From a virus, in the IMG/VR virus record IMGVR_UViG_3300032323_001273, positions 1 to 29,817 of that record: DNA of 29,817 nt; one strand, given 5' to 3'. Positions 6,530-12,450 of the stretch are shown piece after piece. The translations under genes and the position numbers were made by a program. The notes below the pieces were generated by a model that ran no database searches, was not told the origin of the DNA, and saw nothing but the letters and a program-made list of their open reading frames with translations. Positions within the stretch are counted from its first letter, which is position 1. The number at the start of each line of letters is the position of its first letter.

Positions 6530-7281
6530 CGTTTGATCCAAGTGTTGAGGGATTCATGCACTTTCACAGTGTATTTTTGCGCCTTTGCTTGTGGCAGCAT
6601 GATTTTGATTTTGGAAATACCTAGCCGAGAAATCACAACCTTGTCATGCGGCACAAATCCTAGCGCCTCCATGATGTTTTCTGTTTGGTGTGTAAGGTCG
6701 TAATAAACTTTAGACGACCTCCAGTCTCCAGTTGCAATGGAATAAACAGCGCCGCGTTTTGCTTTTTCAGAAAACCTGTGAAGGATTTCTTCATATTCCT
6801 CAAGAAACAGTTCCCAGCTTGCGCACTTATCCAAGCCTTGATCGGATTCGTATTCCTCTAAATCCCAATAAGGAGGACAAGTCAGTAAAGCATCATGCTC
6901 TGGCACATTTGCTTCGCGAGAATCTGCCAAAATGTTTGTGACTCCATATGTTTGCTTAGCAAAACTCACCGCTTCACTGGATAGATCAAAGCCGTGATAT
7001 GTTTTTCTGTGACGCAAACAAGCCTCGTGTCTTTCTCCCCATCCTGCAAATGGATCAACAACAGTTTGTGCGTCTCGGAAATAAAGTGACGCGCAAAGTT
7101 CTGCCGCTTCAAAAGGAAACGGACTGTAGGTCGCTCGCGATGATGTTTTGTTGTGGTCTTGCGTCTCTCGAATTGCTTGTGCCCCACCGGCGGCAACTTC
7201 AAGCACTGAAACCGGCAAGACATCCAAACGCGCAGGCGATGGACTTGCCTTGATTTCTTCCATAAAACTAAAAGTGTTCAT
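6526..7281 (-). CDS. DNA methyltransferase (SAM-dependent, TCPPYW motif)
   Basis: The 251-residue protein has SAM-binding motif I as VVDPFAGWG (residues 74-82), followed by GFDLS (97-101) as the motif II region. The catalytic motif IV is TCPPYWDLE (134-142), typical of amino-methyltransferases acting on adenine-N6 or cytosine-N4 in DNA. There is no obvious target-recognition domain and no restriction enzyme nearby, so it is an orphan methylase. It could protect phage DNA from host restriction or mark it for replication or packaging. ATGA overlaps join it to the nuclease gene upstream and to the coiled-coil gene downstream. Confidence 0.85.
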   Translation of the reverse strand: MNTFSFMEEIKASPSPARLDVLPVSVLEVAAGGAQAIRETQDHNKTSSRATYSPFPFEAAELCASLYFRDAQTVVDPFAGWGERHEACLRHRKTYHGFDLSSEAVSFAKQTYGVTNILADSREANVPEHDALLTCPPYWDLEEYESDQGLDKCASWELFLEEYEEILHRFSEKAKRGAVYSIATGDWRSSKVYYDLTHQTENIMEALGFVPHDKVVISRLGISKIKIMLPQAKAQKYTVKVHESLNTWIKR

Positions 7282-8270
7282 TTCGCAGCAATAAGTGGAG
7301 CCTGCCCAATCTTCCGCTGCACCAGCTCATTCGGCAGCACTGCACCGGCAGCACTCCAGAGCGCCTCTGCCTTTTTGGCGCTCATCGAGCCTTGCGCTAG
7401 AATCGCGTCACTGGCACCGATAGCACCGTTACGCACTGCCTGCGCGATGTGTTCGGCCTCAATGTACTCGCTGGCCCTAGGCTTCTGTAGCCTCCAGCCC
7501 GGCACCTTCTGGCCTGCCTCCAGTAATTCGCGGGCCTTTGCCTTGGCCGCGTCTCTGAAATCGTCCAGCGTCTGACAAGCGGCCAGAAACTGCCCGAGTC
7601 GGTCAGGATTGTTTAGGAGCGCCAAAAACGCCTCGTCTTGCACTGTTGGCGCAAGTCCGGCGACTGTCACCAGTGCGCTGTCTTTACTGGCAACGCGAGC
7701 TGGACAGGTCAGCGATTTACTGCACCAGCCGCAGTAGTCGTTTTCCACTGGCTGCGTCCCTACGTTTGCCAGCACCTTTGAGACTAGCTCGAATGCCGTC
7801 CTGTAGCTCCAAACGTGCGTCACAACTTGGCGCTGATCGCAGAAAAGCAAGTGCGTCGTCCACTCGCCAACGAAGTGCTCCTGCATTAGCCCGAGCGCGT
7901 AGGCTGCCATCTGTGCCTGGTAGTCATAAATCTGCCCGCTCTTCAGGTCGATAAGCCAGCGCCCCTTAATTGCCACACCGTCAGCGGTTCCGCGATGCTC
8001 CAGCCCCTCGGTATGGATCCGGCATTTGTCCTCATCGGTAATCAGCTTGTCAGCCCCGCCGTTAAGTCTGATGCACTGGTTAATTGCCCAGCGAACTGCC
8101 TGCGCGTCTTCCTCTGGCAAATCCCAGTTTGGAAACTCTCCGTGCGTCCAGGCGTGCCGAAAAGCTGCATCTAGTTTGGTGCCGCGTTCGGCTGCCGGAC
8201 TGGTGCCAGGCACGCCTTCGTATTGCCCACAGAGCGCGAGCTTCGGTAAACTGCTGTGTCTAATTTTCAT
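7278..8270 (-). CDS. PD-(D/E)XK exonuclease, Cas4/AddB-like with four-Cys cluster
   Basis: In this 330-residue protein the nuclease motif is visible as GTADG (Asp97), LIDLKSG (Asp108, Lys110) and the following YQAQMAAYAL. A cysteine near the N-terminus (Cys14) and a C-terminal CGWCSKSLTC (Cys180, 183, 189) match the split four-Cys iron-sulfur staple of Cas4 and AddB nucleases. DUF2800-type phage proteins are another possible match. A C-terminal extension (about 200-330) is helical and of unknown role. It is a natural partner for the RecT-like annealing protein three genes downstream. It overlaps its neighbours by ATGA at both ends. Confidence 0.75.
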   Translation of the reverse strand: MKIRHSSLPKLALCGQYEGVPGTSPAAERGTKLDAAFRHAWTHGEFPNWDLPEEDAQAVRWAINQCIRLNGGADKLITDEDKCRIHTEGLEHRGTADGVAIKGRWLIDLKSGQIYDYQAQMAAYALGLMQEHFVGEWTTHLLFCDQRQVVTHVWSYRTAFELVSKVLANVGTQPVENDYCGWCSKSLTCPARVASKDSALVTVAGLAPTVQDEAFLALLNNPDRLGQFLAACQTLDDFRDAAKAKARELLEAGQKVPGWRLQKPRASEYIEAEHIAQAVRNGAIGASDAILAQGSMSAKKAEALWSAAGAVLPNELVQRKIGQAPLIAAK

Positions 8271-8857
8271 TTGATTGTTCTGGATTGTTTATATTCTGCG
8301 CCCTTTTGCTTGCGGTACACGCTGGCGCATTCTTTCGAGCATGTTTTGGCAAATGTGCCGCCAGCTTGCCGTCTTGGTTTCATCTCTTTGCAGATGATGC
8401 ACTCCACCAGAATCTCCGCCTTTTTCTTGGCTTCACGTCTAGCGTGAAAAGTCGCAAGCTGTCTCTCCATTGCGCACTTCATCGAGCAAGTTTTTGCCTT
8501 GTTATGAAGTGGCTGAAAGGTTTTCCCACAGAAGCACACAACCGGCCGAAGCCTGCACACTGAGCATTTGCTAATCCCGATTTGGCCTCTGTAAAACTGG
8601 ATGCCGCATTGTGCGCAGTTAATAAACCTCCAGCCTGCCCCATACTTTTCAGTCTTCGGCGGTTTGGCTGGTTTTGGAGCCTGAGCCGGTTTTACCAGCC
8701 CGGCTTTGATGCCAGCCCGTACCAGCTCGGCAGCTTCTGCCAGTATTGCCTCGCGCTCATCTTCTGGTTCCAGCCCGAGCCCGAAATCAAAAACCTTAGT
8801 CCGTGCCGCTGGACTCCAGCACGGCTTCCCGTTCATGCTGCCGTTCATCCCGCTCAT
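8267..8857 (-). CDS. Protein with three tandem zinc ribbons
   Basis: In this 196-residue protein three four-cysteine modules follow a helical N-terminus and a Pro/Lys linker (about 55-70). They are Cys81/84/98/101, Cys108/110/124/128 and Cys153/156/173/177. The second and third have the same form (KTCSMKCA and KTCSKECA). Such ribbons usually bind zinc and contact nucleic acid or protein. It is coupled to the nuclease gene by an ATGA overlap and its ATG overlaps the upstream TAA (TAATG). No family name was recognised. A role in DNA metabolism or as an RNA polymerase-binding factor is possible but not shown. Confidence 0.7.
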   Translation of the reverse strand: MSGMNGSMNGKPCWSPAARTKVFDFGLGLEPEDEREAILAEAAELVRAGIKAGLVKPAQAPKPAKPPKTEKYGAGWRFINCAQCGIQFYRGQIGISKCSVCRLRPVVCFCGKTFQPLHNKAKTCSMKCAMERQLATFHARREAKKKAEILVECIICKEMKPRRQAGGTFAKTCSKECASVYRKQKGAEYKQSRTIK

Positions 8858-9063
8858 TACTTGCTCCAGTTAAGAGCCCAGAGATTCACGATAACCAAGC
8901 ACACTAGCGCAAGAGCTTCGCCTAGGTTGGTGCTGCCAATAAGTGCCAGTAAATCGGCAACGAGGAGTGCGCAAATGGTCGCGATCTTGGCGACTGTGAA
9001 CTTGCGCGTGTTTGGTGCGACGTGTGCGGGCCTGTACGGCCTGCTGTAGTGTGAGGTGCTCAT
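8857..9063 (-). CDS. Small membrane protein with two TM helices
   Basis: The 68-residue protein has a hydrophilic N-terminus with basic residues, then two hydrophobic helices (about 25-43, IATICALLVADLLALIG, and 48-65, EALALVCLVIVNLWAL). The ATG follows an A/C-rich leader ending CCAACAA. It lies downstream of the three-hairpin element. It could be an early membrane-acting protein such as a superinfection or host-takeover factor. A holin-like role is less likely because it is far from the lysozyme. Confidence 0.6.
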   Translation of the reverse strand: MSTSHYSRPYRPAHVAPNTRKFTVAKIATICALLVADLLALIGSTNLGEALALVCLVIVNLWALNWSK

Positions 9064-9086
9064 TTGTTGGTTGGTTTGTTGTTACT

Positions 9087-9138
9087 CTGACGGCCTCGTC
9101 AGCACCAGCGTGACTGGTAGACGCCCCGGAGGGCGTTT
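9087..9138 (-). ncRNA. Structured RNA element: three consecutive hairpins
   Basis: Three perfect stem-loops follow each other with at most one base between them. They are CTGACG-GCCT-CGTCAG (9087-9102), ACCAG-CGTGA-CTGGT (9104-9118) and ACGCCC-CGGA-GGGCGT (9121-9136), the last extendable by two more pairs to 9119-9138. On the minus-strand transcript the last loop reads UCCG closed by C-G, an extra-stable UNCG tetraloop. It lies between two leftward genes, four bases past the stop at 9143 and 24 bases before the ATG at 9063. No T-run follows. It may be an mRNA stability or attenuation element. Confidence 0.55.
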
Positions 9139-9142
9139 CGGC

Positions 9143-9286
9143 CTAGGAAAGTTTGGCAAGCATTGCGTTGAGGCGGGTTAAAGCGTCGATGCAGTCAGAA
9201 ATTGCGTTTGGGTAGCCTTCAAACTGTGCGTAGGCGAGATCCATTTCGTATTCGCGGATTGCGGAAAGAATCTGTTGTTTAGTCAT
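9143..9286 (-). CDS. 47-residue protein, function unknown
   Basis: The product starts MTKQQILSAIREYEMDLAYA and ends in an amphipathic helix (DCIDALTRLNAMLAKLS). The start is the only reasonable ATG, preceded by an unstructured A/C leader with CAAACCAACAACT, which shares an 11-base block with the leader at 9063. It fills an otherwise unexplained gap, and its stop is four bases before the hairpin element. It has no cysteines or membrane segments. No family was recognised. Confidence 0.6.
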   Translation of the reverse strand: MTKQQILSAIREYEMDLAYAQFEGYPNAISDCIDALTRLNAMLAKLS

Positions 9287-9355
9287 AGTTGTTGGTTTGT
9301 TCGTTGTTGTGGTTGCTGTTAACGACGTCCACTATATCCAGCCAAACGCGCTTGG

Positions 9356-9529
9356 CTAGCTATTTTGTAAGTTATTTTTTGCCCACTTTAACTTATTGCG
9401 CTCCCGCGCTTTAGGTCGAGGCTTGCACGCATTCCGGCGCGCTGCCTCTGTTTTTTTTTCGGATTTTGCAGCGCCGCCTAGCTTGCCAATCTCCCGGCAG
9501 TGCTCTCGAAGTGTCTTTTCAGTGCTCAT
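9356..9529 (-). CDS. 57-residue basic protein, GGxAK-type phage small protein
   Basis: The product contains EIGKLGGAAKSEKKTEAARR, a pattern common in small phage or plasmid proteins of unknown function that carry GG.A...K..E.RS..A. It is strongly basic (17 Lys/Arg in 57) and likely helical, so it may bind nucleic acid. It overlaps the upstream gene by 11 bases, and a 6-bp hairpin (AGCCAA/TTGGCT, 9340-9357) covers its stop codon. Confidence 0.6.
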   Translation of the reverse strand: MSTEKTLREHCREIGKLGGAAKSEKKTEAARRNACKPRPKARERNKLKWAKNNLQNS

Positions 9530-9806
9530 TTTTTGCTAGTTGCTCGTCATCAATAACTATTAACAATGCTCCTGGAGAAAGATAGGTGTCTGCGTGCGCC
9601 CATTTGCGCCGCGTTGTCGGGTTTGCATCTAGTATTTCGAGGTGTTGCAGTTCATTGATAAGCTCCATAATTTCAAGATATTCTGGCTCATGGAGTCTGC
9701 GAAAAACGTATTTTTCTTCCGCATCATTCCAAACGGTTTCATGCCAAACCACTTTTGAAAGTTCCTCCGCGCGTTTCCGCAATAGTCTCAAAAGTCTAGT
9801 CACCAT
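9519..9806 (-). CDS. Small helical protein, function unknown
   Basis: The preferred product starts MVTRLLRLLRKRAEELSKVV (95 residues). This ATG lies in the last codons of the DUF3310 gene with an 11-base overlap; an ATG six codons earlier is possible. The N-terminal 20 residues are strongly basic and amphipathic. The rest is acidic and helical with a short beta-like end (GALLIVIDDE). It is second in the leftward early operon. No family was recognised. Confidence 0.65.
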   Translation of the reverse strand: MVTRLLRLLRKRAEELSKVVWHETVWNDAEEKYVFRRLHEPEYLEIMELINELQHLEILDANPTTRRKWAHADTYLSPGALLIVIDDEQLAKNEH

Positions 9807-10005
9807 AGTTTTGCAGCCGGTCAATTTCGCGTTCGATGTACCAAATCGCTTTGCGCAAGTCCTGCACCGGCTCGCCTTTCTTTTGGTGCCTCAACAGGTA
9901 TTTAAGCGCATTGCCGATGCAGAAGTTTTCGTGCTGGCAAAGCTCTATTGCCTCAATCCCAGAGGGATGGGACGTGTAATGTGGTGGATGGTTCACTAAG
10001 TCCAT
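9796..10005 (-). CDS. DUF3310-type phage protein
   Basis: The product begins MDLVNHPPHYTSHPSGIEAI and continues with GNALKYLLRH and DLRKAIWYIEREIDRL, the conserved order of the DUF3310 family, which is widespread in phages and of unclear biochemical role. I chose the ATG at 10005 (69 residues) because family members start close to VNHPxHY and because a promoter sits just upstream, leaving only five bases between the -10 box and the ATG. An in-frame ATG at 10068 lies upstream of that promoter and would add 21 atypical residues. It is the first gene of the leftward early operon. Confidence 0.8.
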   Translation of the reverse strand: MDLVNHPPHYTSHPSGIEAIELCQHENFCIGNALKYLLRHQKKGEPVQDLRKAIWYIEREIDRLQNYGD

Positions 10006-10010
10006 GCCGC

Positions 10011-10038
10011 ACCCTAGCAAACCCCGCTTTGCTGTCAA
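10011..10038 (-). promoter_or_regulatory. Leftward early promoter, probably giving a leaderless mRNA
   Basis: On the minus strand an exact TTGACA (10038-10033) is followed, after 16 bases, by TAGGGT (10016-10011). The start ATG of the DUF3310 gene begins six bases after the -10 box, so transcription would start at or next to the A of ATG. The -10 match is only partial; the -35 match is complete. Confidence 0.55.
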
Positions 10039-10109
10039 TTTTGGTCGCGAAATCTGTTTCGTTACCAAATAGCAAGTGCCTTTGTTTCATGAGGTAAACA
10101 ACGCCCCGT

Positions 10110-10126
10110 TGCAGGTTCTCCCTGCA
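10110..10126. promoter_or_regulatory. Palindromic operator candidate in the divergent region
   Basis: TGCAGG-TTCTC-CCTGCA forms a perfect 6-bp inverted repeat around a five-base centre. It lies in the non-coding space between the leftward early promoter and the only rightward gene, about 60 bases before that gene's ATG. The size suits a dimeric regulator. Confidence 0.4.
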
Positions 10127-10182
10127 CACCATACGGCAAATTGCTATTGCACTATCTGGAAAAAGTATATCTTGGCGAAGTT

Positions 10183-10446
10183 ATGGAAACACCAGCACCA
10201 GTAAAAACTCGTAAACCCCGCACCGTCAAAGAAGCTGCACCTCACGTTGCGGCGCTCAAAAAGTCAGTCTCCAAAGCACTCAAAGCCGAGCACGCTTACA
10301 GCCTAGCAAGTGGCAAAGCTGCCAAGCAGATTGAGCGCATCAAATCGTCTCTCAAGACTAAGCGCGGCGCCGTAAAGGCTGCCTGGTACGAGGTCCAGCA
10401 TCAAGCTGGAGCCTGTGTCGGCGTGTACGACGGCGCGGAGGCTTAA
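10183..10446 (+). CDS. Rightward lysine-rich protein, possible DNA-binding regulator
   Basis: The 87-residue product from METPAPVKTRKPRTVKEAAP has a highly basic, Pro/Lys-rich N-terminus and a helical core (ALKKSVSKALKAEHAYSLAS, AAKQIERIKSSLKTKRGAVK), like a small nucleic-acid-binding protein. An upstream in-frame ATG at 10141 adds 14 atypical residues and would cover the likely promoter, so I chose 10183. It is the only convincing plus-strand gene and stands divergent from the early operon behind a palindrome, the usual place for a regulator. It has no recognisable helix-turn-helix. Its stop shares the bases TTAA with the convergent lysozyme stop. Confidence 0.6.
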   Translation: METPAPVKTRKPRTVKEAAPHVAALKKSVSKALKAEHAYSLASGKAAKQIERIKSSLKTKRGAVKAAWYEVQHQAGACVGVYDGAEA

Positions 10447-11045
10447 TCGCCATTCGGGACGAGGCCGGACTCGAAAAGTTCGGCCTCTTCCTCTCTTCGG
10501 CGCCGCAGCCCTTTGGAGTTCGGCCAAAGCCTGCACATCGCTCGGAACTGAGCTGGAATCTGCGCGAGTTCGTTGACTCGCAAAAGCTCTTGAATCCGCA
10601 GCATTTCGCTTCTGCGTTCGCCGGTAAGCGATGCCCCACGGTTAAACACTAGGCTTACCAGTGCCGCAGCACAATCCCCGTGCAGTGCTTGAGCCTGAGG
10701 ATAAATGCGGAGAGTGCGCAGATACCACGTCGGTATTGTTACCGCCTCAAAAACTGCCAAAGCGGCAGCCCACGGCACAACTAGATGCCGGACGTGCGGC
10801 AACACCGCCTGAGCATCTGCACCTTTACGGCCAGAAACAGCCACCAGTGCGGCCAGCGTTTTCGAGTCTAGATGCGGCGCCCATGCGCGGCTTGTTTCGC
10901 TTGCTGGAGTGTGCCCTAAGTCCCATCCCACGCCGATTGTAATGCCGGACTGTTCACCGGGCCACTCGGGGTTGCGGTCGTAATACGACTCGCCGCCCGT
11001 TTCCCAAGCAATGATGGATTTGATGCCGCGTGGTGAGAGATTCAT
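10443..11045 (-). CDS. Endolysin: GH24/pesticin-like lysozyme
   Basis: The 200-residue enzyme is expected to cut the peptidoglycan glycan strand. The N-terminal catalytic signature is AWETGGES (Glu15), followed by SGITIGVGWDLGH at residues 33-45, which matches the E...T/D region of T4-type and pesticin-type lysozymes. The segment LVSLVFNRG (about 130-138) is also typical of the fold. There is no signal peptide, so it should depend on the holin for release. Its ATG overlaps the upstream TGA (ATGA). It ends the late operon, stop-to-stop with the rightward gene. Confidence 0.8.
   Translation of the reverse strand: MNLSPRGIKSIIAWETGGESYYDRNPEWPGEQSGITIGVGWDLGHTPASETSRAWAPHLDSKTLAALVAVSGRKGADAQAVLPHVRHLVVPWAAALAVFEAVTIPTWYLRTLRIYPQAQALHGDCAAALVSLVFNRGASLTGERRSEMLRIQELLRVNELAQIPAQFRAMCRLWPNSKGLRRRREEEAELFESGLVPNGD
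10461..10487 (+). terminator. Hairpin terminating the rightward transcript inside the lysozyme gene
   Basis: GAGGCCGGACT at 10461-10471 pairs with AGTTCGGCCTC at 10477-10487 (11 pairs, one G-T) around a CGAAA loop. On the plus strand it is followed by a pyrimidine tract (TTCCTCTCTTC). It lies 15 bases past the rightward gene's stop, within the 3' end of the convergent lysozyme gene. Confidence 0.5.
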
Positions 11046-11215
11046 TTACGGAGACTGCGGATGGTTTCGACGATCTTGAGTGCAGTAAACACGGCGGCCA
11101 GAAGGCAGCCGGTGACACGAATCCACTGCTCGACCTCGCTCAACGAGAGCGCAAGAGCGCCGACGTTTGCCAAATTAACGGTAGCGAGATCAAACAGATG
11201 GCGGTGACTAGACAT
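11042..11215 (-). CDS. Small single-TM protein of the lysis cassette
   Basis: The 57-residue product starts MSSHRHLFDLATVNLANVGA. It has one clear hydrophobic helix (about 34-50, IRVTGCLLAAVFTALKIV) after an amphipathic stretch, and ends IRSLRK. It overlaps the upstream small gene by eight bases and the lysozyme by ATGA. It could be a pinholin, antiholin or spanin-like protein, but the sequence does not decide which. An in-frame ATG 22 codons upstream lies wholly inside the neighbour and was not used. Confidence 0.55.
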   Translation of the reverse strand: MSSHRHLFDLATVNLANVGALALSLSEVEQWIRVTGCLLAAVFTALKIVETIRSLRK

Positions 11216-11441
11216 GAGCGATAAAGGTAGATCCTGGCCCTGGGACTCGCGGGAGTTGTCCGTTGGCATCATAGATCCCACTGTACGGCGAAATCTTGTC
11301 GGGCGGAAGTCCGTTGCCGTCAGTTCCTGCTGGTGGGAGCACTCTTTTTACGCTTGCGAGCACTTGGAGCCCGGCGGGAGGAATTGCGCCCAAGTATTTG
11401 GCTTGAAACGCGGGAATGTTTGGAATTGGAAGCACGGTCAT
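11208..11441 (-). CDS. Small Pro/Gly-rich protein, function unknown
   Basis: The 77-residue protein begins MTVLPIPNIPAFQAKYLGAI and is rich in Pro and Gly throughout, with no membrane helix and no cysteine. The ATG lies inside the 3' part of the upstream membrane-protein gene in another frame (122-base overlap). The upstream frame loses its membrane character exactly there and becomes Ser/Arg-rich, so this frame is probably the real coding one after 11441. No family was recognised. Some small phage virion or fibre-tip proteins have this composition. Confidence 0.55.
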   Translation of the reverse strand: MTVLPIPNIPAFQAKYLGAIPPAGLQVLASVKRVLPPAGTDGNGLPPDKISPYSGIYDANGQLPRVPGPGSTFIAHV

Positions 11442-11700
11442 AAAAGAAGGAAATCCACAGGAAGTTGAGCGAAATGCCGATGTTCAGCATCACCTCAGAT
11501 GCTGCTGGACTGGATAGCGTTAGCAGATTCCAGATTGAGCCGCAAACTGTGATAGTAGTGGCCGCTTTGCAAAGCACCGCCGCCCATGGCCTGCGCCAGA
11601 TGGCGCTTTCAGGATGCCCAAAAACACGCACGATTAAGTGCAGCGCGGACACAGCTAAAATGCCGTTAGCGACTGCGTTTATTGCTGTTGCTAGAGTCAT
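11320..11700 (-). CDS. Small polytopic membrane protein of the lysis region
   Basis: Residues 1-90 carry three hydrophobic segments (about 8-26, 41-62 and 68-88, ending NFLWISFFYD), followed by a Ser/Arg/Lys-rich tail of about 35 residues that overlaps the next gene out of frame. The ATG overlaps the upstream holin-like gene by 35 bases. The arrangement suggests a holin- or antiholin-related protein. The unusual tail may be real, or the gene may once have ended near 11430 before losing its stop. Confidence 0.5.
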   Translation of the reverse strand: MTLATAINAVANGILAVSALHLIVRVFGHPESAIWRRPWAAVLCKAATTITVCGSIWNLLTLSSPAASEVMLNIGISLNFLWISFFYDRASNSKHSRVSSQILGRNSSRRAPSARKRKKSAPTSRN

Positions 11701-11977
11701 TTGCTAGAAACTTGGTGCTAATGGTTTCGACTGCCCGCAGCCCGCAAAAGCCCAGCAAGAACGCTGCGGCGTAACTGTACTGCGGCTCGGAATCGAGGCG
11801 TGCCAGTTTGAGGATCAGAGGCGTAACGTAGTTTGCACTAGCAGCTCCACCAAGCAGGCTTGCAAGCGTGCGTGGTAGGTTCTTGCCGGCTTCCTTTGAC
11901 GACATCAGAACGCTCCCAGCAAAGCCCGCCATGGCGAGCCCAAGGTCAATTCCTGCGTTCTTGAGTTCCTCAATCAT
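11666..11977 (-). CDS. Second holin-like membrane protein
   Basis: The preferred product is 103 residues starting MIEELKNAGIDLGLAMAGFA. The ATG at 11977 overlaps the 3-TM holin stop as ATGA; the longer open frame to 12163 is a shadow of that holin. Three hydrophobic segments (about 11-28, 38-58, 68-84) and a basic C-terminus (NKRSR) are typical of class I holins. Next to a 3-TM holin it may act as the true holin or as an antiholin. Confidence 0.65.
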   Translation of the reverse strand: MIEELKNAGIDLGLAMAGFAGSVLMSSKEAGKNLPRTLASLLGGAASANYVTPLILKLARLDSEPQYSYAAAFLLGFCGLRAVETISTKFLANDSSNSNKRSR

Positions 11978-12450
11978 TTCGATGGCGGTTTGAACGAAGC
12001 CCCGTAATAGAAAGCCAGCACGGCGGAGAACGCGGTTGAAAGCGAGCCGATAAGCAGCGAAAGCGTTGTGCTTTCCCAGAGCTTGAGGTCGCCGGTAAGC
12101 AGCCCGATCAGGATTCCAAAGAACCCCGCGGTGACGACACAAGCCAGCACCGGCGGCACCCAAGACCCCGTGGCAGTCTGCATCGTGCGTGCGCTCGCCC
12201 TGTCCTCTGCTGCCAGTTTCTCGGCGTCAATCCCGAGTTCGGTCATCCTCGTCTTGAGTTGCAGGTCAGCGGCCTGCAATGCGGCAATCTGCTCGGCTGT
12301 GAGGTTTCCGCTGGTCAGTGCCTTTTGCACCTTGTCCGTAGTCGCCTCGCTCATGCCAAGCGCCTTTCCAACAGCCTCCACGGCAGCCCCGCCAAGTGGG
12401 CCACCGAGGAGACTGCCTATGGTTGGGAGGAGTTTTGAGAGGAAACTCAT
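11974..12450 (-). CDS. Holin, gene-transfer-agent 3-TM type
   Basis: The 158-residue protein has a Gly-rich N-terminal amphipathic segment (PTIGSLLGGPLGGAAVEAVG), a soluble helical middle (about 35-92, LTAEQIAALQAADLQLK) and two strong C-terminal membrane helices (about 96-118 and 126-150). This is the form of the 3TM holin family first described for gene-transfer-agent release. It opens the inner membrane so that lysozyme can reach the cell wall. Its ATG overlaps the stop of the glycine-rich adhesin gene (TAATG), and it heads the lysis cassette. Confidence 0.75.
   Translation of the reverse strand: MSFLSKLLPTIGSLLGGPLGGAAVEAVGKALGMSEATTDKVQKALTSGNLTAEQIAALQAADLQLKTRMTELGIDAEKLAAEDRASARTMQTATGSWVPPVLACVVTAGFFGILIGLLTGDLKLWESTTLSLLIGSLSTAFSAVLAFYYGASFKPPSK

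Noticed and set aside
9087-9138. tRNA or tRNA-like gene from the three hairpins
   Set aside because: Loops are 4-5 bases, there is no acceptor stem, anticodon loop or T-loop sequence, and the spacing is wrong.
11208-11441. Rz/Rz1-type nested spanin pair with the overlapping membrane gene
   Set aside because: The nested product has no lipoprotein signal (no lipobox cysteine), and the outer product is polytopic, unlike Rz.
11978-12163. Upstream extension of the second holin-like gene to 12163
   Set aside because: It lies entirely in another frame of the 3-TM holin gene. The internal ATG forms an ATGA junction with the holin stop.
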